Source: Orthonyx spaldingii
Taxonomy: Eukaryota > Chordata > Aves > Passeriformes > Orthonychidae
Assembly: GCA_013397795.1 (NCBI GenBank)
Contig: VZTJ01003848.1
Location: forward strand, 1,893,255 to 1,957,254
DNA: 64,000 nucleotides
Direction: 5' to 3'
Under the pieces are notes generated by a model that did not search any database, had not been told where the DNA came from, and was given only the letters and a program-made list of their open reading frames with translations. Shown in pieces: positions 27,204 to 36,640 of this stretch (positions are counted from its first letter, which is position 1; each line of letters opens with the position of its first letter). A program made the translations under genes and the position numbers.

Positions 27204-27689
27204 CTGCAAACCTTCTTGCCTGCAGGCGTAAATGAATTTCCCAACCATGGAAGCTGGGAGAAAATTTCTCAAAGGTTAATTTTCAAATTGCCACTAGCTG
27301 TGGAACTGCTTGTCTGCTCTTTTGAAGCAGCTGGTGCTGTCTGCTGCCAGCTGCAGAAGACTGGCCTTCATCAACCTTGGGTCGGACCTGCTCTGGCAAT
27401 TCTCCTTGTCCTATATGTATCAAAGTGGAAAAAAGAGTCTGCTGTCACACAAGAAACCACAGCCAAATATGTTTTAAAAGACAAGGTTATCATTTTCTTC
27501 TTCCTTGGTGAAGGCTTGGAAATAGAGCTGCTGATATCTGGGATTTTCAAACATCCCAAATGTTTAGAAAGTAATGTATGACACTGAGAAGTCTTGTAAA
27601 AAAAAGTTCTATTCATCTTGTACATAACAGCACAACAAGGGGATATTTAATAAAAAAATGTGAGTGCAATGAACAGAATTTGAAATTGC

Positions 27690-27965
27690 CTTAAAATCTC
27701 ATCTCCCCTTCAACGATTAATCAATTTCAACAGCCGCTTATTGCTTAATACACAGCACATCAACAGAGATTATTGCTGAAACAACAATTCCTCTTAGTCA
27801 ATCCAGCAGGGGCTGAAATTTTCCAGAGCAAAACAAATTATTCACACTGACGGGCCAATGATTGTCTGCAGAGCAGGACAGGTAATAGAATATTTTCCAA
27901 AGACAAACACAACACACATTTTGGACCACTAAATATGTCAAATGTGTTATCCTTTTTCAACTTTA
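27690..27965. promoter_or_regulatory. candidate conserved non-coding element
   Basis: The block combines retained CpGs (tcaacgatta, cagccgctta, ctgacgggcc) with clustered developmental-factor-like sites: gattaatcaattt, aacaacaattcc, ccaatgattgtc and ggtaatagaata. No open frame or repeat explains it. Of the non-coding stretches here it looks most like a conserved enhancer. 'ttattgcttaa' matches part of miR-137, but no matching hairpin follows. Confidence 0.35.
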
Positions 27966-28294
27966 CAAAACACCAATGCAGCAGTTTCTAAATGCACTGT
28001 GACTTGCTAATTCTTCTGAAACAGAGAATAATTTTATTAAACAAGTAACAGAACAGATATTATTTCCCTAGTTATGAGAAGTGTGGCTCTAAGGCTCATA
28101 AATACACTTCTGAAATCTCTAGCTGAAATCCTCGCCTCATTACCCACAGCTACTTTCTTTACAGGAGTCTTTCATTCTGCATATGTATTTTAAACCGCAG
28201 ACCTGCATTGTTTGGTGGAAATTGGGATAGTTCCTCTGATTTCAATAGAGCTATATTGCCTATAAATCCAGCCAGAAAAGGAAAAAAAAAAAAA

Positions 28295-28357
28295 NNNNNN
28301 NNNNNNNNNNNNNNNNNNNNNNNNNNNNNNNNNNNNNNNNNNNNNNNNNNNNNNNNN
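28295..28357. other. assembly gap (63 N)
   Basis: A run of 63 N begins directly after a 13-base poly-A (28282-28294). The gap probably reflects a homopolymer or simple repeat that could not be read through. Frames crossing it are not real. Confidence 0.99.
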
Positions 28358-29299
28358 AGACATAACCACTGTTCTAAGCATTCAGAACAAAGTTTAAACA
28401 ACACTTCATGTTAGGAAAAGAAAAAAGGCAGAAGGAAGGATCCAGATACAGAGCTGATTTGCCTCAGTCAGGCCTTATTTTATACAGCAGCAAACGGAGA
28501 GCCCCAGGTCTGTATGTGCCCATCTGCCTCAGCCTTTCCTAGGTGGAGGATTTTGCAGAAGGATGCCAGCATCCTGCGGTTGTAGAGGTCTGTCTTACAT
28601 ATCCAGTCCAGGAATAAAGTGGATGAGTCAGAGTGCAGATGGAGACCTTGAGCAAATCAGAAGAAACTTCATTACAGAAAATGTCAGCAGCAATTTTGGT
28701 CCATACCACAAAAATTAGGCTCTTGACAAATGTTTGTTGAGACAAATTTATTTTCATTTATTTTCATCACTGTCTTTTTCTACCTTATGTACTAAGCATT
28801 GATTTTTCTCTGCAACTTTCACAACATCTGCTTCTGGCACATCCCATACTACCTGCATGGTAAGAGAAAACTTGCCATGAGAGCTCTTGAAAGATTTAAG
28901 AGTTCTGGAGCTGTTTACTAAAGGAAAGACTTTTAAGTACCATAGAAGTTGTCTATGCTCTTTAGAGAGAGAGGTAGAGCAATCCCTTACTGTATATATA
29001 AGGGAAACACTTTTCCTTTAAGAAAAGCAATAGATACCATCTCTGTTATGAGAAGAAGATCCTTGAAGAGACTGGTTCTGGTGAGTGTCCCTAACTGTGG
29101 GTTTGCAGTCTATAAAGGATGGGGCAGAGCACAAGTGTGTGTAAATGCAGCCAGTGCAGCCTCCTGACACTTATGGGGAATTAAGTCTCCCCGATCACGT
29201 TTGCTCCTTTTGAGGACACTTTCTAAAACATAGGTTTCTCTGTGGTATGATTGCTATTTTTATCCATGCTTATTGTTATCAAAAACAATGAGTTTCAAA
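28358..29299. other. unique non-coding DNA
   Basis: No recognised gene or repeat between the gap and the CR1 copy downstream. Confidence 0.45.
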
Positions 29300-29836
29300 G
29301 AATGCCATGCAGAAAAACATCTGTAGTGTCTTCATCATGGACTCAGAACCCTGCAGGGTAATTAATCAAAGGACGGTTAGCCAAGGGTCTGATGAAGGTA
29401 AAGGCTGGATGCAGGTCACTGCACGTACCAGGAGGAAGGTTCCTCCTCCTTCTCAGAATCTGACAAGTAGGACTGGTACCTTCTACAACAGGTGTGAGGC
29501 TCTGGAACCAGAAGGGCAGACAACTGGTGAGGTGGGTGAAGGTCCTTCTGGGGTAGTGGAACCCCCTAAGGCAACACCAGCTGTACCCCACATCAAAAAG
29601 TTGTGTCAAGGGAGGTTTAGGTTGGATATTAGAAAAAGTTTCTTCACCCAGAGGTTGGTTGGGTACCAGGCTCCCCAGGGAAGTGGTGACAGCACAAAGC
29701 GTGATAGTTCAAGAAGAATTTGGACAATGCTCTCAGTCACATGGTGTGAGTCTTGGTGCTGCTGTGCTGGGCGAGGAGTTGGACTCAGTCATTCTTGTGG
29801 GTCCCTTCCAATCGGCATATTCTCTGATTCTATGAT
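29300..29836 (+). mobile_element. CR1 LINE, ORF1 C-terminal piece joined to 3' tail
   Basis: Two CR1 parts meet near 29600. Upstream, about 29310-29600 is the second half of ORF1. Downstream, 'ttgtgtcaagggaggtttag' opens the 3' tail, which runs through 'ggttggatattagaaaaagt' and 'acatggtgtgagtcttgg'. It ends in 'gggtcccttccaatcgg' and 'attctctgattctatgatc'. The tail closely matches 58886-59141, so both belong to the same 3' subfamily. All of ORF2 up to the tail is missing. The left edge is uncertain by about 40 bases. Confidence 0.9.
29310..29600 (+). pseudogene. CR1 ORF1 C-terminal remnant
   Basis: The plus frame reads GKGWMQVTARTRRKVPPPSQ, then NRCEALEPEGQ and later PPKATPAVPHIKK. The pattern (a GW..VT..RRK..PPPS motif, an NR.EAL motif, then a basic proline-rich stretch) is the linker after the coiled coil in CR1 ORF1. 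The open frame then continues by chance into the 3' tail ([11 protein letters not shown]). The N-terminal zinc knuckle and coiled coil are absent. It is not expected to be functional. Confidence 0.75.
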
Positions 29837-30144
29837 CATGGGTCATCAGTTCATGTAAGGCCCGTGGTGAGTGTTGCCCCCACATCATACAGTACATATC
29901 CTACAGACACGTGTGTGCTCAGCACACATTTATAAAATCCAAAACACTGTTCATGTATCTGCTCCACCCCACCTCTGTCCTTTAAAACCATTCAATAACA
30001 GCTTAAAAAAAGATCCTGAGAACTGACTTGCTGAAGAAGACCCCACACAAGTAAAATAGGACCAACAAACTGCCCACCTGCTCCCAAATCAGGCAGCCTT
30101 GTCTTGAGTCAAAATCAAGACAAGACTGCAAATGCAATGCTTAC
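29837..30144. other. non-coding DNA, nothing recognised
   Basis: A short stretch between the CR1 copy and a candidate minus-strand exon. 'cccacctg' and 'aaaatcaagacaag' repeats are weak and unremarkable. Confidence 0.4.
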
Positions 30145-30273
30145 CTTGGCAAGTAATGGGAAACACAGGTGTACCTCCAAACTCAAGCATTGCTGCCAAA
30201 GATCCCAGATTTGCAGGGAAAGATGACCCAATGGCACCAAAAAACAACAGTACCAGCTCATGTTTAATCATGA
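30145..30273 (-). CDS. possible 129-bp internal exon (unrecognised)
   Basis: Read on the minus strand, a pyrimidine-rich 'tcctcgctctgcttccag' directly precedes the segment. A strong donor, 'caag|gtaagc', directly follows. The segment is open throughout, 129 bp long and symmetric in phase (two bases, 42 codons, one base). The peptide begins MIKHELVLLFFGAIGSS and ends GGTPVFPITCQ, with a hydrophobic centre that could be membrane-embedded. I do not recognise the family, and no partner exon is identified. Two strands of 64 kb hold many chance exon-like segments, so this is only a candidate. Confidence 0.2.
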
Positions 30274-30939
30274 CTGGAAGCAGAGCGAGGAGTGACGTGC
30301 ACTTCTTGAGCCTCCCCGCAATTTGTTCAGAGTGATGTATTGCACTGAGCACCCGTCTGACTCACCCTTCCCAGCACAACAGTGACTGATATTCCTGGAT
30401 TACTTTCTCCTGACACATTTGCTGTTGAATAACATTAAGTACACCCGTGGTTCATCACACTCAGTGTTGTAGCTGTTCCCGATATTCTTGCTTTGAAGTA
30501 AAATTGTAGGAAACCAGCAGGAACATTTTGTCCCAGGAGTATGAGGGTTTACTTTGCCTTTTCTTTTATTCAAATCCTTTCCTGCAGCTCAGAGGAGCTA
30601 TACAAATGAAAAAGAATAAGGAGCAGGTACTAAATTCTATTGAAATCATTGATAGCATTTCCTAACAGCAGTTCTGGATTAACCTTTTCAAAGACAGGGG
30701 ATTATACTGGGCCTAACTAGGTTGGAGTCAATTTTCTTCATAAGAGCTTTTATGGTGCTATGATTTAAATTTATGACCAAAACAATGCCAGTAAGAGACC
30801 AGTGTTTTACCTATTGCTGAACGGGGCCATCTGTGTTTCTTACTCTGCTCCCCACCCTTGGTGAATAGTTTGGGGCTGCACAATAGTTTGGGAGGGGACA
30901 TAACCAAGCACATTCCATGAGGTTTAGGGAGGTTACTTA
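30274..30939. other. non-coding DNA, nothing recognised
   Basis: No repeat or gene seen. A TAAT-containing, slightly CpG-enriched strip next to the candidate exon at 30274-30340 holds its proposed acceptor. Confidence 0.4.
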
Positions 30940-31185
30940 TGTTTTGCTCAGGAATTTGCTGGGCATTGTGTATCACTTGCTTTGCTCGCTTTCTTCTTCT
31001 ATTTCTTCAAGTTTGTTTTTTGCTTGTTTATTTGGGGTTTGGGGTTTTTTTTTGTCTTTACCCACAAGTTTTCTCACTTTTCCTCTTCCTTTTCTCTCTC
31101 TTCCTTCCTGCTGGAACTTAGATGTGGAGGCAGGGAGTGGGCAGCTCTGTGGTGCTTAGTTGCCTGTCAGAGTTAACCCACAACA
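30940..31185 (+). mobile_element. 3' fragment of an avian ERV LTR
   Basis: 'ctgggcattgtgtatcactt' near 30959, a T/C-rich stretch, then 'gtggtgcttagttgcctgtc' and the terminal 'gttaacccacaaca' match the 3' half of the avian LTR type seen intact at 38011-38581 ('gtggtgtttcacctcc', 'gtttaaaaccacaaca'). The 5' half is missing. The terminal CA lies at 31185. The next five bases, 'aggtt', also occur at 30920-30924 and 30930-30934, which might be remains of a target duplication but are too short to be sure. No internal retroviral sequence is recognised next to it. Confidence 0.68.
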
Positions 31186-31814
31186 AGGTTTGTAATTAAA
31201 AACTTTTTGTTTCATAGCATACAACCTGCTGCCATTGGGTAACTCCTGTGTCCAGTGGACCACACTGTCACTGGCCCTCAGCAGCTGTGCAAGTGAATGT
31301 GGAAAGGGTACAGTAGTGGCATCTTTCTCTCCAGGAGGGTGCCATCCCACAGCCAACGCTTTCCCTAATTGCAGCTGCAAGGTAGAGGGGGAGGCAGACC
31401 CCTAGGCTCCAGTCCCTGTGGTGCAGACAGCTGAAGAAAGCCCCAGGCCTGTGGTTCAGGCTCAGAGCAGCTGAGTATTCATGCCCAGGGCTGAGGAAAG
31501 CTGAGAGAAATGTTTCACTGCTGGAAGCTCTGTTGAGTTTTCTGATTATGTCACCAGTGTACCAGTATTTTCCTACAAACTCCAGCTCCCAGCATCCTGT
31601 GACTAAATGAAATTTTTTTGTTTTCTTTTAGAAAGAGAAAATTTCTAGACCTTAGGGTCAGGCAGGGAAGGCAGAAAATACAGAGCTCAAAAAACCCCAA
31701 AGTCAACCAAGATCAGCCTTTCATTTCTTAAATGCATATTAAGATATGGGGTTATCAATGTTAGAAAACACTGAAGCTGCTGAGAACAGTCACAAATTAG
31801 GGCTTCTCCCCCAA
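31186..31814. other. non-coding DNA between LTR fragment and CR1
   Basis: Moderately GC-rich at 31380-31500, with no recognised coding or retroviral internal sequence. Confidence 0.4.
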
Positions 31815-32669
31815 AAAAGGTGCTGGGCTCGACAGTCCAACTGAAGTGCACCTATACCAATGCCTGCAGCACAGGCAATGAACAGGAGCAGCTGGAAGCC
31901 TTTGTGCATCAGGAAAACCATGGCCTAGCTCCCATCATGGAAATGTGTTGGGATGACTGATATAACTGGAGTGCTGCAATGGATGCCTATAAACCCTTCT
32001 GAAAGGAAGACAAGGAAGGAGACTGAGAGGGTAGCCCTGTATGTTAGGGAATGTTTTGACTGTCTAGAACTTGATGGTGATGATAACAAGGCAGATATCA
32101 CAGTGGGATTCTGCTGTAGACCACCTAACTGGAATCAAGAGGCACATGAAATGTTCTACAAGCAGCTGGGAAAAGCCTCACAGTCGCTGGCTCTTGTTCT
32201 CATGGGGGACTTCAACTTGCCAGAGGTCTGCTGGAAATACAACATAGCAGGGAGCAAACAGTCCAGGAGGTTCCTGGAGTGTGTGGAAGTGAAGGAGGCA
32301 ACTCACGGAAATGCCCCTCTGGACCTACTGGTTGTGAACACAGAAGGACTGGTGGGCAATGCCATGGCTGGACAATCTCTTGAGCAAAGACATCATGAAA
32401 TGCTTGAATTTTCAGTTCTTGGAGAAGTAAGAAATGGTGTCAGCAGAACTGCAGTTTGCAGTGGGTATTAGGAAAAAAATCTTCACCAAAAGGGTTTTCA
32501 AGCACTGGAACAGACTGCTCATCCCTAGAAGTATTTAAAAGATGTGCAGTTGCGTGTGGGTGTAGATGTGGCTCCTGGGGACATGGTTTAGTGGTGGACT
32601 TGGCAGTGCTGTGTTAATGGCCAGACTCGATATCTAAAATTCCTTTCCAACTTAAACAATTCTGTGATT
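31815..32669 (+). mobile_element. CR1 LINE, endonuclease piece joined to 3' tail
   Basis: The element starts near the beginning of the ORF2 endonuclease (about 31830) and runs through most of that domain to about 32455. It then passes directly to the 3' tail ('gggtattaggaaaaaaatct', 'gcactggaacagactgctc', 'tggtggacttggcagtgctg'). It ends with 'ggccagactcgatatctaaa' and 'caattctgtgatt' at 32669. The reverse transcriptase is missing. The tail ('ggggacatggtttagtggtg') differs from those at 1-1134 and 29300-29836, so it is another subfamily. Confidence 0.92.
31830..32455 (+). pseudogene. CR1 ORF2 endonuclease remnant
   Basis: Frames carry the apurinic-type endonuclease of CR1, which nicks target DNA for target-primed reverse transcription. 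Recognisable motifs are a degraded ITETWWDD-like start near 31935 (read as CWDD then a stop), RVALYVRECFDC near 32026, VGFCCRPPNW near 32104, and the catalytic-type LVLMGDFNLPEVCW near 32193. AGSKQSRRFLECV, PLDLLVVNTEGLVGN and HHEMLEF follow. The longest open part is 31953-32471. There is a stop in the start motif, a frame change near 31955-32030, and two in-frame losses (after FDCLELDG and after FLECVEV). The MGDFN core is intact, but the protein would be inactive. Confidence 0.85.
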
Positions 32670-33040
32670 AGCAACCTGATACACAAAAGATCAGTCTTGT
32701 GATGATGTTGGAGGAGAAGTGAGGAGAGCAGATTCATGGCTCCCAAGTGCTTTGAGCTGGGAATAAAGTTGGGCACGTTTGTTCTTGCTCCCATGCTGTG
32801 TCCTTGCTGGAGGACAGCATTGATCATGTGGCATTATATATAATGCAGTCCAAATATCTCCCAGTCACTCCCTCAGACATAATGAGGAGAGGGATTCACA
32901 CTTCCCCTTGCAGACCTGTCTAATGTCACTGTGACCAAACGTGGCGATGCAAATTCTTTGTAAAGCAAATGGAGCAAGGTAAGTCCCTAAGCAGAGAAAT
33001 AGGAAGTTGTGTGTTTAACATGGATCCTACGAGTGACCTA

Positions 33041-33060
33041 CGCACACACACACATACACA
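33041..33060 (+). repeat. CA microsatellite
   Basis: 'cgcacacacacacatacaca', about nine CA units with one interruption. Confidence 0.9.
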
Positions 33061-33100
33061 GTGAGTATATAACATGTAAAAGTTTACCAGCTGGGATTTC

Positions 33101-33149
33101 CAGACATTATATCATCCGGATATACATTTCAGATTTTATATCATCCGGA
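33101..33149 (+). repeat. short direct duplication with 14-base core
   Basis: 'ttatatcatccgga' occurs at 33107-33120 and exactly again at 33136-33149, 29 bases apart. Both are preceded by a cagA(C/T)-like stretch (cagacattatatc, cagattttatatc). It is a local tandem duplication of about 29 bases that keeps a CpG in both copies. Confidence 0.85.
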
Positions 33150-33281
33150 ACAGAGTGAGGGACTGCCATTACCTTTAGTTCCTTGCACTTGCTTAAGGTG
33201 AACTATTTATAGACCAACTTCTCTTGATGTCCATGGATCACATTCTGCATTTGATTGCTTCAGTGTAAAGTAGAATAACTG

Positions 33282-33296
33282 AAAAAAAAAAAAAAA
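33282..33296 (+). repeat. poly-A run (15)
   Basis: Fifteen A with no retroposed sequence recognised upstream. Confidence 0.9.
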
Positions 33297-33705
33297 TGTA
33301 TTATGATTAGAAATACTACAGATCCATGCAATTGTGAGAGCTGAGTCTCTATTCTTCCATACCTGCCACATCCAAGGGTCACAGCTCCAAATGAACCAAC
33401 AACAATTTCTTGTGCAAGAGCTGCTGGTCATGGAATTTGGATCTACTGAATTTTGGAAAAGAAAGAAAACCTAGGTAAACAAACACCTACTCCTAACCTC
33501 TAATGAGTCAATCAAGAAACTGACACAGATTTGAAGATGCAATATAATTGTCCAGTAGAGTCCCAGACCTGGACACTGTAGATGAAAGTAAACAACAACA
33601 TATTAAAAACTCATCACTGTAATTAACTCTGGTTTTAACAAAGACTAAAGTCCCACATAAAATTATGGGTTATTGATGCCATTGATTTAATTAGTGTTGC
33701 ATGGC

Positions 33706-33723
33706 AAAAAAAAAAAAAAAAAA
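33706..33723 (+). repeat. poly-A run (18)
   Basis: Eighteen A after 'gtgttgcatggc'. It could be the tail of a retroposed copy, but the upstream sequence matches nothing I know and no flanking duplication was found. Confidence 0.9.
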
Positions 33724-33828
33724 TGGTCTTGTAAGCTCATGTGAGAGTCTTAAGGACAGAGTAACACTGCATTGAGCCCAGCTTGACAGTGTTGTTTTTA
33801 CAGTAAGAACCATATTTGTCACACGTCC

Positions 33829-33945
33829 AGATCACAGGATATTCTGAGATGGAAGGGATCCACAAGGGTCATCAAGTCCAACTCTTAAGTGACTGGACCA
33901 GACAGGGATTGAACTTGCTGCACATTCTTCAAAATGCCCCTAACA
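33829..33945 (-). mobile_element. CR1 3' tail fragment, minus strand
   Basis: 'atcacaggatattctgagat' then 'ggaagggatccacaagggtc' and 'atcaagtccaactctt' are the reverse complement of a CR1 3' end (octamer end, 'gacccttgtggatccctt'-type core). The 3' end is at the left edge. The right edge fades at about 33930-33945. Confidence 0.8.
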
Positions 33946-36564
33946 GGAATTTGGGGGTAATATTCCTACACAAGGCTTCCAATTGTGGGTTGCTGTTATG
34001 CTTATAAGACTACATTCAGGTATGTCTGCACTAATGTCATGAAATAACTTCTCTTATGTTTGCTTTCCAGCAACTAAAAAGGTTGCAGGGTGCAAACAGG
34101 AAGGAAAATGAAACAAATGAATAGTAGTTACAGTTTATATGAAGCTACAGTGGTTTTCCTGCTTGTAGGGGAGTACTTGGCTACACAATTCTGTTTGATT
34201 GTTTCAAAGTGTTTTAGTCAGACTTTTGTTTAGTCCCCTGCTCAGATACACTGAGTCCATTTGCTCCCTGGGTTATTTGGTGGAAGAAAAAATCAGGGCT
34301 GGAGGCAGAAAATCTTACATTTCAAGTAGCACTGGGCAGGTGGAATAAACACTGCATAGGCTGCTTCAACCTTTAAGAGGTCTCTGACATATGCAGATGT
34401 TTATGTAGAAAGACAGCAAAGAGAGAGACATAAAGGAAAACAGAAAATGAGAGGAATGCCTGAAGAACATCAATATGCCTATGACCTAGAGTTTTGCCTG
34501 TGACAAACACAAACCTCTGCCTTTCCAAGTTCTCCCAGCTTCGGAAACATTTTCCCACAAGCAAAAAATTTCAGTTTTCCCACACATGTGGCCATTACCT
34601 TTCCTGTTCTACCTTGGGGTCTGGCCCATGCAAGCACTAGGAATGTCCTAGAGGTGCCTTGGTGTCTGCCCTCTCTCCTTGCCCATCAAGTGGCACAGCT
34701 TTAGCCATTTCACAAATATATTCACAGTAATATGGCACAGACTACCCTGTACAATCAGCACTGAGGACAAATGGAGGACAAATTAGTGCCACATTTATGG
34801 TAAAGAATAACAGGAGGCTTGGGATCCTGTTTGATTCAATTCTGCTTTATGGAGACAACAGATACTTTGTAAGATAAATCATCATGCAATTATTTGCAGA
34901 ATAAAATTATTCATCCTGTGTATTAGAGCTATAACACAGAAAGCAAGGTTGACACTGGAATGAAAAATATAATCCTTCTTTTTAAACAAATTACAAAGCT
35001 ACTATATATTGTGCAACTCACTATAAAGACTACTGTTTCTATTGCAGCTGCTCACTGACTGAATTTCTGAATCAAGGCATGCATGGAAGTGGAAGAATCT
35101 TATTCATGAAATTTAATTATCTTTCAGAACATGTTAAGCAAACCATAGGAAATAGATATGCTTCAGTCAGTATGTTTCAGGGAAAGTAATTCTAGATTCC
35201 ACTAAGAAAGTTACATGATGCATTTTTAGGGAAAAAAAACCCATCATATGTCTTTTGTTATATAGTAATTCTGTCCATGACTTCAGTGTTATCTAAAAAA
35301 AAACCAAATCCAAACATGCAGGATTACAGCAGCTTGTGTTTTGGAGTGTCTTCACACAAGGTATTTGTCTGTATGGATCATTCAGGTCTGGAGGTCAACT
35401 CCTTCTTACCTGGGACACACTGTCATTGTCCACCCAGGCCACCGGCCTCTCTTCCCTCCAGGCAGGTCCCCTCTGCTGCTGGAGACTTGACTGTTAAATG
35501 GGAATCCAGCCATGGAGAGAAATGTGCCTTCCAGCAGCTCAGGGCCAGGAGGGCATCACACACTGACCATGAAGTCACACAAAATTTGTGAGCAGCATCT
35601 GTTAAACAAAGATTGATTTCACAGACAGGTAAAGCACAGCAGGGTGGGAAAGGTCAATGCTGGGTGTCAAGCAGACACCAGTGATTGCACCAATTGCTTG
35701 GATTCAAAGTACTTCAAGCTGTAACAAACCCTGGATGTCCTGTGTTGGATAAAGCAAGGCTCAGGTTAGGATTTCAGTGTCCATTCAGATGTAAGGACTG
35801 AAACCCTGCAGGTTTGTCTCTTACTTCACTTAGACCAAGTTACTTCCTCTCCCTCCTTACAAGCACACGTGCTCAGGCCTTTACACCTGTGTCAGGTCAC
35901 AACTGGATATTCTGTGAGCATCCATGGGTCAAATAGGTGTTGAAGTGATGTTTTTAAGCACTGTATTTGTAATTTCTTTGAATTCAGGTGGAAACGGGGT
36001 AAACTGACTCAATAGCACATGAAGCACATTTCTTATCCTTCTCTAAAACTAGAATTTAAGCCTACCTGAAAGCAAACTTCTAAAATAGAGGATTCCAGTC
36101 TATTGTGTGTTTATTTTTCATTTTCCTGCGTGTGAAAACTCCTAACTGACCAGAATTCAGAGTCCCTGAATGTAGGGTTCGTGCTGTGTATTTGACCTGA
36201 TTAAAATGATGGAACCTAAGAAACTATGATATTTTGAAAAACAGTCAGTATGTGCCTCCTTGTCTTGCCAGAAAAAATGAAGGTTATGCTGTTGCCCTTA
36301 CCTTTACATTTCTTTTACCATGTGTCATCTGGGGCAAAACAGAAACCTTCCTAAAAGTCCTATACAGGATTTTTAGAAGATGTCCATACCCAAGATATGT
36401 AAATGCTGAGCATCTGTCTTACTAACAGCACCTCATAATCCAATAAAAGAATCCCAAAGAGCTGCATTATTACTGAAAAACAAACCAAACAACTCTGACT
36501 TTCAGCAGTACTTTAAATCCTTTACATTGGAAATGACCTCTTAGATTTCCACCAAGCAGTTAAT
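33946..36564. other. unique non-coding DNA
   Basis: No recognised gene or repeat. 35390-35590 is GC-richer, with an open plus frame (35277-35591) that has no family signature. Confidence 0.45.
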
Positions 36565-36640
36565 CCTGCTTTGAGTGGGAGGTGAAGCTAGAGGATCTGC
36601 AGAGATCTCTTCCAAGTTAAATTATTCTAAGAGTCCAGAA
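36565..36640 (+). mobile_element. short, old CR1 3' tail fragment
   Basis: 'ctgctttgagtgggaggtga', then 'agctagaggatctgcagaga', then 'tctcttccaagttaaattat' and 'tctaagagtcc' follow the order of an older CR1 3' end (...ggttggactagatgatctc, ccttccaacctaaattattc). It is heavily mutated and 5'-truncated. Confidence 0.68.

Larger units (their letters stand above)
32670..33828. other. non-coding DNA with simple repeats
   Basis: No gene recognised. It contains the CA run, the short duplication and two long poly-A runs listed separately. Confidence 0.45.

Noticed and set aside
27730..27745. Partial match to miR-137 (ttattgcttaa)
   Set aside because: Only 11 bases match and no complementary arm is present.
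28159..28414. Open frames across the run of N
   Set aside because: The frames depend on unknown bases in the assembly gap.
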